Of a stretch of 64,000 nucleotides of DNA, positions 47,384 to 58,700 are shown piece after piece. Origin of the DNA: Ignavibacteria bacterium (lineage in GTDB: Bacteria > Bacteroidota > Ignavibacteria > Tepidaquicellales > Tepidaquicellaceae); contig JADJYU010000020.1 of NCBI GenBank assembly GCA_016719565.1, forward strand, positions 28,258 to 92,257, in the 5' to 3' direction. A model generated the notes under the pieces. The model ran no database searches. It was not told the origin of the DNA and saw nothing but the letters and a program-made list of their open reading frames with translations. The stretch's first letter is position 1, and the number at the start of each line of letters is the position of its first letter. A program made the translations under genes and the position numbers.

Positions 47384-48140
47384 GGATTGTCTTTCCGGTC
47401 TCTTTAATGATCTGAAAGGATCGGGACTGAAATACAAAGCGCTTGTGCTTGACAATAATTCCGAAGATGATCTCAGAGACACTGAAGAAAAATTTTCAGG
47501 AGAAGACATTTCTTTTTATTATTCAAAAAAGAATCTCGGCTTCGGCGGGGGACATAATTTCCTTTCTAAAAAAGCGGAGAGCAGAAATATACTGATATTA
47601 AATTCTGATTTAAAATTTATACAGCCGGATACGGTAAAGTCGATGTATAACAGATTAAATAAAGGCGGTGAGTTCAGCGTCATCGGACCTATGCTTGTAG
47701 TGGGAGATCTGAGCAGGCAGGAATTTGATCACGGCGAACTGACAGGAATTTATTCATGGGTTAAGAATAATTACGGCTCATCATACTGGAAGCCGAGAGA
47801 TACTGAAGCTGAAGCAGCATGGGTTTCGGGTGCTGTATTCATGTGTGATAAAAGTGTCTTTGAAAAGACAGGCGGATTTGATGAAAATTTTTTCCTTTAT
47901 AAAGAAGAAGAGGATCTCTGCAAAAGAATAAGGGAGAGCGGATTTAAAATACTTTATTATCCCGAAGTCCGCATAATGCATATCGGACACGTGGTGGCGA
48001 GAAGAAGCGCTCATTTTTCCGAATCAATGGACTATTATCTTGCAAAGCACTTTGAAAAAAATATGAGTTACAAAATTCTGAATACAATAAAAAAAATAAA
48101 GGATATTTCGCTTTACGGAAAAGTTCAGAGCAGAAGCTGA
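47331..48140 (+). CDS. GT2 family glycosyltransferase
   Basis: A 269-residue GT-A enzyme like bacterial rhamnosyltransferases. Seen: INYNTKKYLEDCLSGL at the start, LVLDNNSEDD (DNxS motif at 41-46), NLGFGGGHNF, the metal-site segment LILNSDLKF near 90-98, and the late conserved SGAVFMCDKSVFEKTGGFDENFFLYKEEEDLCKRI (catalytic E-D region at about 187-192). No membrane segment. It overlaps the preceding gene by 53 bases. Probably transfers a deoxyhexose or hexose to the lipid-linked repeat. Confidence 0.88.
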   Translation: MYDLQIQIINYNTKKYLEDCLSGLFNDLKGSGLKYKALVLDNNSEDDLRDTEEKFSGEDISFYYSKKNLGFGGGHNFLSKKAESRNILILNSDLKFIQPDTVKSMYNRLNKGGEFSVIGPMLVVGDLSRQEFDHGELTGIYSWVKNNYGSSYWKPRDTEAEAAWVSGAVFMCDKSVFEKTGGFDENFFLYKEEEDLCKRIRESGFKILYYPEVRIMHIGHVVARRSAHFSESMDYYLAKHFEKNMSYKILNTIKKIKDISLYGKVQSRS

Positions 48141-48177
48141 GTATTAAATTAATGAAAATAAAAATTAAAATATAAAC

Positions 48178-49401
48178 ATGAAGATATTATTTCTTGCAAA
48201 CAGGTTTCCATACCCTCCGTACAGAGGCGATAAGCTGAAGATATTTAATCTGGCAAAACAGTTATCAGTTAGACATGAGCTTTATCTTGTTACTTTTATA
48301 GACAACAAAGCTGATTATTCCTACGTGAGTGAACTTGAAAAATACTTCACAAAAATTAAGCTCGTGTATATGCCGCATTATATGTCAGCTTTTAATTCAA
48401 TTATAAATGTATTTTCCGAAACTCCTTTTCAGATAAATTATTTTAAGTCGGAAAGGTTAGCCAGGACGCTACGGGAATTTGTCGCTGAAAATGATGTAGA
48501 TGTAATTCACACGCAGCATTTAAGAATGGCTCAGTATACAGCGGGATTAAATAACAGCAGTACAGTACTGGATCTTCCGGACGCATATTCGCTTTACTGG
48601 AAAAGAAGATCCGTCCAGAAAAAAAATCCGGTTAAGAATTTTATAGAAAATTCGGAATATAAGAAAATGCTGAACTATGAAAAGATAATAAGTGAGTTTG
48701 ATCTTTCTCTTGTCTGCTCGGAAGAAGATAAGTCTTATTTAATGGATGAACATGATCTCGATAATATAGAGCTTCTGCAGAATGGAGTGGATACAGAATT
48801 ATACAGTAACTCAGGTCATAATTACGATCTTGATGATCAGATAATCTTCTCGGGCAACATGACTTATTACCCTAATATTGATGCAGCAGTTTATTTTGCA
48901 ACTGAAATTTTTCCTGAGGTATTGAAAAAATATCCTAAAGTTAAATTTAAGATAACAGGTCAGAATCCTCCGGATAAAATACTTAAATTAGCATCTGACA
49001 ATATTATAGTAACGGGATTTGTGGAGTCGCTTGCTGATGAATACAGCAAAAGTTCAATAGCGGTATCTCCTGTAAGAGTCGGAGCCGGCTCAATGAATAA
49101 AGTGCTTGAGCCGATGTCAATGGGATTGCCGGTAGTATCTTCAAGCATTGGTTTTGCAGGTCTGGGCGCAGTGGCAGGCAGGGATATAATTCTCGCTGAT
49201 AATAAAACGGATTTTATTAATTCAGTATGCAATCTTCTTTCAGATGTAAATTACAGAAAATATATCGGGGAGTCGGGTAAAGAAATTATTCATAATAATC
49301 TAAGCTGGGAAAAGATTGCGATCAAACTTGAAAATTATTTTTACTCGGTAGCGGATAATAAAAAAGCGGAATTCAAAATTCCGCTTAGCAGTGTAGTTTA
49401 A
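48178..49401 (+). CDS. GT4-type glycosyltransferase
   Basis: A 407-residue GT-B enzyme beginning MKILFLANRFPYPPYRGDKL, the start typical of the TIGR03087-like sugar transferases linked to exopolysaccharide systems. Seen: DVIHTQHLRMAQY, VLDLPDAYSLYWKRR, LLQNGVDTELY and the donor block SPVRVGAGSMNKVLEPMSMGLPVVSS. It is similar in plan to the gene at 46127, probably by duplication. The 3' end contains the hairpin that terminates the convergent outer-membrane gene. Confidence 0.87.
   Translation: MKILFLANRFPYPPYRGDKLKIFNLAKQLSVRHELYLVTFIDNKADYSYVSELEKYFTKIKLVYMPHYMSAFNSIINVFSETPFQINYFKSERLARTLREFVAENDVDVIHTQHLRMAQYTAGLNNSSTVLDLPDAYSLYWKRRSVQKKNPVKNFIENSEYKKMLNYEKIISEFDLSLVCSEEDKSYLMDEHDLDNIELLQNGVDTELYSNSGHNYDLDDQIIFSGNMTYYPNIDAAVYFATEIFPEVLKKYPKVKFKITGQNPPDKILKLASDNIIVTGFVESLADEYSKSSIAVSPVRVGAGSMNKVLEPMSMGLPVVSSSIGFAGLGAVAGRDIILADNKTDFINSVCNLLSDVNYRKYIGESGKEIIHNNLSWEKIAIKLENYFYSVADNKKAEFKIPLSSVV
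49359..49386 (-). terminator. intrinsic terminator of the 49444-52566 gene
   Basis: On the minus strand a perfect 10-bp stem (aagcggaatt/aattccgctt, 49364-49373 with 49377-49386) with a 3-base loop is followed by six U residues, about 60 bases past the stop. It lies inside the last codons of the convergent glycosyltransferase. Confidence 0.75.
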
Positions 49402-49443
49402 GTATTTAAAAAATATTTAAACAGTTTTACAATTAATATTTTA

Positions 49444-52400
49444 TCAGATATCAAATCCGAACAGAACTCCGAAATAGTAATTAAATTCTCTTCCGTAAGT
49501 TACCGGCGTATTCTGATATGTGTTAGTGAATTTATCAAAGCCGTAAGCAACGTCAAAGAATATACTTGTAGGGAACACATAAAATGAAAACGCCTGAAGT
49601 CTGAGCTGAGCGCCGATGTCGGATTTGAAATCCTTTAACTTTGTATTGCTTCCGTTCCATGCGTTTCCGTAATCACCGTAAAGTGAGAAATAAAGTTTAT
49701 CAAGATAAAGAGGGGATATTCTTGTATCAATTTTAGAGAATACAGGCAGCCTGTATGTGACATTCAGAGATACTGATCTTCCTCCGCCGATCGAATAGAA
49801 AGGATAACCTCTCATACCGGGCAGACCGGATGCATAGTAGTTGTAAAAATCTTCAACAGGCGGACCGAATATAGTACCGCCGGCAAGTCTTAAGGACAAT
49901 GAATGTGTATTTCTAAAAAATCCGAATGTTTCCGTCCATGTACCGTAAAACTTATTTAGATTTCTGTCTTCATAATTTGTAGAAATAGTACCGTTGTCAT
50001 TCACCACTATTGACGGATTGATCTTACTCATTTCAAAATCGTATCTCAGTTCGAGTTTCCTTCCGACAGGATTTATATCAGAATTCTTTCCCGGTTCAAT
50101 ATTCTCATAATTATAAGTAAGAGAAAAGTCGTTTGCCTTAAAGTAAGTTTCTCTCGATGACCTCACGGATATTCCGCTTTGGGGAATTGCAAATGCATCT
50201 ATATCATACGCATAATTTGAAAGCGTGTATCCCAGTTTCATTTCATGATCATGATTGAATACATGAAACGCCATTCCGAAATCAAAAGAAAGCAGATCAT
50301 ATGTGATACCGACATTTATAGTGTCAATACCGGCTACCAGATCGCCGTCTGATTTTCTTGTAGTGTTATAACCTTCGAGAGTGATCTTTGGGAGGAAGCC
50401 GACTTTCTTTGTGAAAAAATCCTTGAAGAAAGGAAATCCGTTATTATACTCAAACTGCAGGAATAAATCCCTTTCTCCTTTTATATTCATTGCAGCGCCG
50501 CCGAATACGGCGAATCTGTTCAGCATCTCACTTGAGAAAAAATACAGACCGGGCTTTATCGATTCAAGAAAATTAAATTTATTTTTTCTCTGATATGTAT
50601 CAAACCTGATAACAGGTACAAATGAAAGTGAAGTGAACAGACTTTTATAGGGTTTCTTTTCAAGCTGAGGCACTTCCTTATCATTAAAATTTTTCAGCTT
50701 GCTCCAGTTATAATTACTTCCTGCAGCAAGTGAATCTTCGCTTGTATATTTTGTAATGAGAATATCCGGCTGATCATATTTTCCCAGGGCTTCGGGATCA
50801 TGTTCAGCATAATTTTTAAGATATGCTATCTTATATCCTGTAGGTTTATAGGAAGAATATGCGAGATTACCGTTGTCATCAACTGACGGCATAAATGCTC
50901 CGCCGATCGCATTAGTGAGCTGCATCACATTCCCGGAATCCATATCCATTGAATAAATATTAAAGATCCCGGTCGGGTTTGACGCAAAAAACATTTTCTT
51001 TCCGTCCTTTGAGAAAAAGGGACTTCTGAAATCAATTCCCTTTTCATCAAGTATGAAATCCATTTTTCCTGATTCAATATCTATCTCAGTAATTTTCCTT
51101 GCTTCCTCAAATGAATAATCGAAAACAATTTTTTTCCCGTCCCTTGTAAATTTCGGATTATAGATCTGCTCTCCGTTTTTGAAAAAAGTAAGCGGCTTAT
51201 AACCTTTTCCGTCAGCATTGGCTATCTGAAGATTAAGAGTCCCGTCTCCGTTAATTACAAAACAGATCTTATCTCCTTCAGGCGAGTATGAAGGGGATAA
51301 CGCTCTCAGCTTTGTAGTGAGTTTTTTTTCTTTCTTGGTCTTAGTGTCAAATTCATAAAGATCAAACACCGTTGAATTTAAAATTGTCCTTGGCGTATTT
51401 CTCTTTGAGTAAATTATTTTTTTAGAATCGGGAGACCAGGAAAAATTTGAAGACACAGGCGCATCTATAATATCCAGTTTCTTTGAAGCAATTTCATAGA
51501 CATAAAGACCTGTAGATCCGTAATCATATTCCTGATTGGAAAGATAAGCAACTTTTTTACCGTCGGGCGAGAGCTGCGGATAATAATTTGCAAAACCTTT
51601 ATTCTCAATTACTACTCCTTCTATTTCATCTTTCTTTACATTTTCTAAACGTTTTTTATAATCTTTTTCGAGATATGCTTTCCACTGTTCATAAACTATT
51701 TTACCGTCCACTCCGAGAGCTTCTTTCATCGCCCTGTCCATACTGAAGTTTGTAAAATCACCTAGATGCTCAGTGATCTTGCGGAGTTTATCCTCGCCAT
51801 ACTGCTCTGAGATAAACCTTGTAAGTGCGTAACCAAGATTGTAAATTGATTCGGCTTTGAGACTTGTTATAGAAGAGAACTGACCCATCTCGCCCCATGT
51901 CAGAAGATTACCGCCTTCAATGTAACTTCTGAGGATCATATCTCTGTGAGAATCCCAGTATTCATAATTAAGCTGCTGTCTCTGATACTGTGATGTTCCT
52001 TCAGCAAACCAGGCGGGAACTCCGACACCGGATAGCGGGTAAGAGACTATAGCATTAGGATAACCGTAAAGTACATCAGGACGGACCTCGTTTTCATAAC
52101 CGAGCCACTGAAGATAAAATGTCGGAAGCTTTCTTCCGTATTTAAGTGACGCCTGAACCTGGACAGCGTGAACGAATTCGTGAGTGATCACATTTCTGAG
52201 CCAGTTATGAGTACCTCTGAGATCATAGTCAAGAGCAGTAGAATATATCTCTATCCGGTTTCCGAAATAATCTGTTGCGCCGTTTGCAATATCAGATACA
52301 TCGTTTACAACAAAATTTACTTTTTCATCCGGTTCATATTTATATAAAGAAGTAACCGGCCCGTATATATCTTCAGCGATCTTTGCAATTGTGTTAGCAG

Positions 52401-52566
52401 TTCTTTCAGTACCTTCATGATAGTGAATAATAAAATGCTTGGTCTCGATGGTATGCCATTCAAGTTCGGGATGAGGATCAAACTGTGAATAAAGTTTATT
52501 TGAAAATGAAAAAAAAATTAAAGCGGTAACAATTAGACAAAAATTCAGGACTTTAATATTAAACAT
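49444..52566 (-). CDS. outer-membrane protein: HExxH metallopeptidase, TolB-like propeller and beta-barrel
   Basis: A 1040-residue three-part envelope protein. Signal peptide at 1-27. Residues about 33-300 form a gluzincin-like peptidase with HEFVH at 129-133 (VITHEFVHAVQ) and a likely third ligand Glu in VPAWFAEGTSQY (about 195). Residues about 325-620 are TolB/PD40-type propeller blades (YPQLSPDGKKVAYLSN, FSWSPDSKKIIYSK, PSYSPEGDKICFV, FFSKDGKKMFFA). Residues about 690-1040 form an Omp85/surface-antigen-type beta-barrel with GMRGYPFYSIGGGRSVSLN and a terminal FGFDI strand. The layout suggests a surface or periplasmic peptidase anchored by its own barrel. Substrate and direction unknown. Divergent from sprA. 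Confidence 0.85.
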   Translation of the reverse strand: MFNIKVLNFCLIVTALIFFSFSNKLYSQFDPHPELEWHTIETKHFIIHYHEGTERTANTIAKIAEDIYGPVTSLYKYEPDEKVNFVVNDVSDIANGATDYFGNRIEIYSTALDYDLRGTHNWLRNVITHEFVHAVQVQASLKYGRKLPTFYLQWLGYENEVRPDVLYGYPNAIVSYPLSGVGVPAWFAEGTSQYQRQQLNYEYWDSHRDMILRSYIEGGNLLTWGEMGQFSSITSLKAESIYNLGYALTRFISEQYGEDKLRKITEHLGDFTNFSMDRAMKEALGVDGKIVYEQWKAYLEKDYKKRLENVKKDEIEGVVIENKGFANYYPQLSPDGKKVAYLSNQEYDYGSTGLYVYEIASKKLDIIDAPVSSNFSWSPDSKKIIYSKRNTPRTILNSTVFDLYEFDTKTKKEKKLTTKLRALSPSYSPEGDKICFVINGDGTLNLQIANADGKGYKPLTFFKNGEQIYNPKFTRDGKKIVFDYSFEEARKITEIDIESGKMDFILDEKGIDFRSPFFSKDGKKMFFASNPTGIFNIYSMDMDSGNVMQLTNAIGGAFMPSVDDNGNLAYSSYKPTGYKIAYLKNYAEHDPEALGKYDQPDILITKYTSEDSLAAGSNYNWSKLKNFNDKEVPQLEKKPYKSLFTSLSFVPVIRFDTYQRKNKFNFLESIKPGLYFFSSEMLNRFAVFGGAAMNIKGERDLFLQFEYNNGFPFFKDFFTKKVGFLPKITLEGYNTTRKSDGDLVAGIDTINVGITYDLLSFDFGMAFHVFNHDHEMKLGYTLSNYAYDIDAFAIPQSGISVRSSRETYFKANDFSLTYNYENIEPGKNSDINPVGRKLELRYDFEMSKINPSIVVNDNGTISTNYEDRNLNKFYGTWTETFGFFRNTHSLSLRLAGGTIFGPPVEDFYNYYASGLPGMRGYPFYSIGGGRSVSLNVTYRLPVFSKIDTRISPLYLDKLYFSLYGDYGNAWNGSNTKLKDFKSDIGAQLRLQAFSFYVFPTSIFFDVAYGFDKFTNTYQNTPVTYGREFNYYFGVLFGFDI

Positions 52567-52733
52567 TGAATATTAATTTGTTAATAATTATAATTGATAA
52601 AAATAAAATAGAATTTGGAGCTTTTAAGTAAGTTAAAACCGGTAAGAAATTGTCAAATAAACAGTGTATTTTTTAAAAGATTAAAATAAGGCTTATAGAA
52701 GAATTTTACAATTTTGTAATTCTTAACTCGAAG

Positions 52734-55700
52734 TTGAATTTTAATTTAATATCGAAATCACATTCACTTATCCAGCCAAAAAAATTATTTTTAATAATAA
52801 TAATTCTATTTGGTATATGCAATGTTACTTTTTCGCAAGGCAGACGTGACAGGATAAGCGGAAATGTAAACTATAACAGAGTCGGGCAGACTGATACCTC
52901 ATCTGTTATTTCCGCTGAGGATTCCCTTAAGCTTATTGAAGCAAGAGAGCCGGTGGATTCTACAGCGCGGCTTAAGTATTTTACATATGAACCCGAATAT
53001 TTTTTCGGCACAAAAGTAAAAGGCAGGACATCTCCGTTGCTTCTCGGCAATTCGGCGGTACTGAAACCTGAAGTATCTTTTGATACTTCCGGCAATGTTA
53101 TACTTACTGAAAATTTTAACGGCGAGCCGATCAGAGCGCCGCTGGTAATTCCCCTTGATACATATCTTCAGCAGCTATCAACTAAAAACAGAGAAAATAT
53201 TTTTTCCGATATTGTAAACGAATATTTCAGAGGAGGGACGCAGGACGATCTCGGTAAGCTGTTTGAAAAATTTACTGACATAACAATCCCGCTGCCTTTT
53301 AAGTCAGAAAGTATTTTCGGTCCGCCTACATTTAATTTAAAACTTAACGGAGCGGTAGACATTACTGCATCATATCAGAGCGCAAAAAGCGATCAGACAA
53401 TTATAACAGGTCTGAGTAATGTTAACAACAGTATTAATTTCAAACAGGAAGTACAGCTTACTGCAAAAGGAAAGGTCGGTGATAAATTAAGTATTGACGC
53501 TGACTATAATACGCAGAGACTTTTTGATTTTGAAAATCAGCTTAGACTGAAATATGAAGGATATGCCGATGAAGTTATAAAAAAGATCGAAGGGGGTAAC
53601 GTTTCTCTCGAAACCAGATCAGGTCTTATAGGTTCGTCGCAGTCATTATTCGGAGTCAAGGGAGATTTCCAGCTTGGCGCATTATCACTTTCAGCAGTCG
53701 TATCTCAGAAGAAAAGTAAAACCGAAACAAAAGATTACAGCGGCGGAGCGCAGGAGCAGAGGTTTGATATCAAAGTATGGGACTATTCCGATAATCATTA
53801 TTTTCTCGATACAGCATACAAATCAAGTTTTGTAGATTTTTACACAACAGGCTCTTCAATCAGTCAGAGGACAGACAGTCTGTCTGTGGATGAACAGTCA
53901 TTTGAAGTATGGGTTCAGACGGATCTTCAGACTACCGGTTACAGGAGAGCTGCAATGTATATTGATCTTCCGAATGTTCCTCAGGGCGGAAGATATGCTG
54001 ATACTTTGAAAACAGTTAATTTTAATTTGCAGGGAACCAATGCGTCGGGTATTGTCAGAAAACTTGAAACCAGTGAATACAATCTCAACAGAATTGCCGG
54101 ATATGTTTCCCTCAATGTCAGTCTTCCTGAAAATTATTTTATCGGCGTTGCATATAAAAGGACTAAGACGCAGGAGCAGTTCGGAACTATAAGTACGGAT
54201 TCCGGAAACGCGCAGGATACGCTGATACTTAAAATGATCAAACCTGAAAATCTTGTTCCGGCAAACACACTTGCATGGGAGCATAAGCTTAAAAACATTT
54301 ACAGACTTCCTGTCTCAAGGATCGTGCAGGAAGGATTTGAGTTTGAAGTAAAATATCTTGACAACGGAAATTACATTCCGACATTACCGCCTTCTCAGAA
54401 TATTTCACGAAATCTGATCTTCATACTCGGACTTGACCGTTACACAAACGGAAGGTCAGGCGAACCGGATAATAAATTTGATTTTATTCCCGGTACAACA
54501 ATAGATGTGGCAAACGGTTATGTTATTTTCCCGACGCTTAAACCATTTCTTTCCAATCTGTCCGAATATACGGAAAACGGCGTCGGAATAGATTCAAGCT
54601 TCTGGTATCCGCAGATCTACACACTTTCTAAAAATGATTCAAGACTTCAGCCGAATTCAAATAATTATTCCATAATGGGTAAAGCAAGAGGCGAAGCGGG
54701 CATCAGTAATACGATCAGTCTTGGATTTAATCTTGTGCAGGGCAGTGTAGTGATAAAAGTCGGTGAACTCGTACTTACGCCGAATATTGATTACACAGTC
54801 GATTACTCTACCGGAACTGTCGTAATCAGAAATACATCAGCGCTGCTTTCAAAAGATCTTAAAGTATCCTATGAAACTAATGACCTTTTTACACTGGCTT
54901 CGAAAACATTTCTCGGATTAAGAGGTGATTATAAAATTTCGGAGAAAAGTTCAATAGGATTTACTTTTGTAAATCTTAAACAGGAAACTCTTAATGACAA
55001 AGTAAGAATTGGAGAAGAGCCGACGAATAATTCTATGTTCGGTCTTGATTTTCAAACAGAGATACCTGTGAAAATGCTTACAAATCTTGTAAATCTTCTT
55101 CCCGGCTTTAATACAAAAGAAGCTTCTTCAATAACAGTCAGAGGAGAGATCGCTTCAATACTTCCTGATCCCAATACAAAGAAAAGTCTTATACCCGGAG
55201 ATAACAATGAAGCAGTAGCTTATATAGATGATATGGAAGGCGCGAAAAAAATTATTTCACTCGGTACGACTTATAATTCATGGACAATAGGTTCCGTTCC
55301 TCTTGATGAAACCATCGGATTCAGAGACAGTCTGCAGTTCAAGCAGCGCAAAAGGGGGAAAATGAAATGGTACAATCTGCCGAACAGCGAACTGCTCACA
55401 AATATTTATCCGCTGAAAAGCGTACAGGCAAATCAAAATACGATCACTCCTTTTTATATGAGTTATATTCCGACAAAGCGGGGAACATATAATTATAACG
55501 GTGATTATGAAACCATTACAAATCTGGATTCGACCTGGAACGGAGTTATGAAATTTCTGAATACTACAAGCAATGATCTCATTAACGAAAATATCAATTT
55601 CATTGAGTTCAGCATGCGTGTAGAAAATCTTAATCCGAATACTATAGGCGGTAAACTTATTATTGATCTCGGTAATATCAGTCAGGATGCAATTCCTAAC

Positions 55701-58700
55701 GGAGATCTGAATACGGAGGATACGCTTGGTAACGGAGAGTTACGATCCGAAGCTGACGATAAAGGACTTGATTTCAAAAATGACGCCGAAGAATTAATCG
55801 AGTACAATAACAGGAACGGCACTAACTTTACTTTGCAGCAGCTTCCTGATCCTGCGGGGGACAATAATAATACCAATCCTGTATTTGATGAAAATCTTAT
55901 AAACGGAACGCAGGGAAATTTAGATTTTGATAACGGACGGAGACCTGATACGGAGGATCTGAATAAAACCGTCCGGGTAAATAACGGGAATGATTATTTT
56001 CAGTTTGAAATATCTCTCGATACTTCAGTCACTAATCCTTATATAGTAGGAACAGGTTTGAACGGATGGCATCAGTATAAAATACCGCTATCACAGTTTA
56101 CCAAAGCTTACGGAAACGCTTCTTTTAATAACATTCAGTTCACAAGAATGTGGCTTACAGGGCTGAAAGATTCCGTCAGACTGAATATGTATGAAATAAA
56201 TCTTACAGGAAATCAGTGGGTGAAGCCGGTTAAAACTGATACAACATATAATATTTCCGTAGTCAGCATTGAAGAAAATCCGAATTACTATCAGAGTCCG
56301 GTGCCGGGTGACGTGTTGAGGCAGACTGTAAGAGGGCAGAACAGTCAGGACACAAAATCCAACGAACAGTCGCTCTCACTGGAGATCACAAATCTTACAA
56401 GCGGAGTCAGAAAAGTTGCAAGAAAAGATTTCAGCACTCTTCCTCTTGATCTTTTTAATTACCGGTCGATGAAAATGTTTGTAAACGGCGATCCTTCATT
56501 TAACTATACCAATGATCAGGTATATGATGCAATAATGGTTATAAGATTCGGAAATGATTCTAATAACTATTATGAATACAGAGCTCCCGTTCATCCCGAT
56601 AACAGAAATCTTAACAGACCTGAGCAGCCATGGGATTCTCTGAACAATGTTACTATAAATTTCAATGAGCTTACAAAATTAAAACTTGCGCGGGACAGCT
56701 CGAATGTGCCTGTATCTGCGCCGGTCGCGAATGTACCCGGAGGTGAATACCGCATATTCGGTAATCCTGACCTTAAGTCAATAAGGGAGATCATTATGGG
56801 AATTGAAAAAAACAGGAGCGGACTTAATTCTTCTATTTCGGGAAGCGTATGGTTCAACGAACTGCGGCTTGTAAATGTAATAGATGACGACGGTGTTGCA
56901 TTTAACGTAAATGCAAATGTAAAGCTTGCAGATCTTATGGATTTTAATTTTGCAATTTCAAAGACCGATCCGTTTTTCCATTCTCTTGACACAAGAGTTG
57001 GCACAAGAAATACCGGCCTCTCATGGGATTTCAGTACGACTATCAATGTACATAAATTCATTAACAATGCGCTCGCTTCTGTCATATCGGAAAACTGGAA
57101 AGATTTTATTACACTGCCTCTGACATTCAGACATTCGGAGACAATGAATAATCCCAGATATTTCCCGGGAACGGATATTGAAATAGACAGGGCGGCGGAT
57201 CAGAGATATCAGAGAGTGCTTTTGGAAACAGGAAATCCTGATCAGGCGCAGATCGCAAAGGATAATGTATATGAAGAAGCCCAGAGTCTTGTCATAAGAA
57301 ATAATCTGACTATCAGCAGTATGTATTTTACTCTGCCGGGAAGTAACTTTTTTGTTAAGAATATTTTTAATCAGCTCAGATTTAATTTTAATGCGGATTT
57401 CGGAAATTCAAGAGATATAACCTATGAAAGAAAGGATGACTTCAGATATAACGGAGGCGTAAGTTTCTCCACTGATTTCGGACTGTCGGAAAAACTGAAT
57501 CTTGACATAGGTAAACTTATTCCGCTGGGTGAGCAATACAGTAATGCAAAGTTATATTTCTTCTTACCGTTTATTCCAATGATCCCGCTTTTCAGTAATA
57601 ATATTTCCGCATCATCTGATTTTAACAGATCCAGGTTTGAATCGAAGCAGAGACAGTTTGTAAATGATGATCTTACATCAAGAGACTTCAGAGCAAACAG
57701 AGGGTTCAGACTTGACTGGAAATTTATTGAGAACTGGATCGTCGATCTTACCGGTAATTATGATTTCCGCGCTGGCAGCGATCTCACTCCGTATGAAATT
57801 TCAGATACTGCCGGCACTCAAAGACCTGATAGTGAAATTTTTAATGATATATTCTTTAACGGAGGTGTGGTCAATTTCGGAAAAGATCTTGATTATGTGC
57901 AGACAGTTACCATTAATCCAAAGGTCAGTCTTCCTTACATAGATAAATTTTTTACAGTAACAGGCGGATATAATGTCAGATACGGATGGATAAATCCGAA
58001 TCAGATAATTAATGTCGGATATAATACAGGTTTCTCAAATACATTTAATGCAACAGGGAATATTAAGCTGAATGAATTATTCTCTATTTTCAGCAGCTCT
58101 GAAAACGGAAACTTAAGAGCAAACGGGAAAGGCAGAGGAAACGGCAGAGATACAATCAATAAGAGTTCACAAAGTCTGGCTGATATATTGAATATATTTA
58201 AAACTCTTGTACCGAAAGATATCAATGTTACTTACTCACAGAATAATACAGTATCAAATGCCGGCGTTACCGGAAATCCGGGATTCGGGAATTTCTGGTT
58301 CTATCCGACTACTCAGGAGAAATACGGACCGTCAAGATTATATCAGCTTGGATTCAGTCAGTATCCCGGTACGAGAGCTCCTAACCTCAGTCAGCTGACG
58401 GATACATATCTTCATGGAAATGAACTTTCGTTCTCTACTTCCATTAATCCTCTGCTTCCTGAAAATATTACCATGTCGCTTAATTTCAAAACTAACTGGG
58501 GCTTTACAAATAATCTTGTGTACGCTTCGGATGCAATCGGAAATATAGGTTCGCCTACAAGTAAAACAAGTTCATTGTTATCCGGAAATTCAATTTTCTT
58601 TTCAGGCGATATGGAAAGTTTTGAATTTCAGGGTGATGCAAATAATACAGTGCAGTCAAGATCTCAGCTTACATCCGCTTTTGAGGATCAGATCTCTTCA

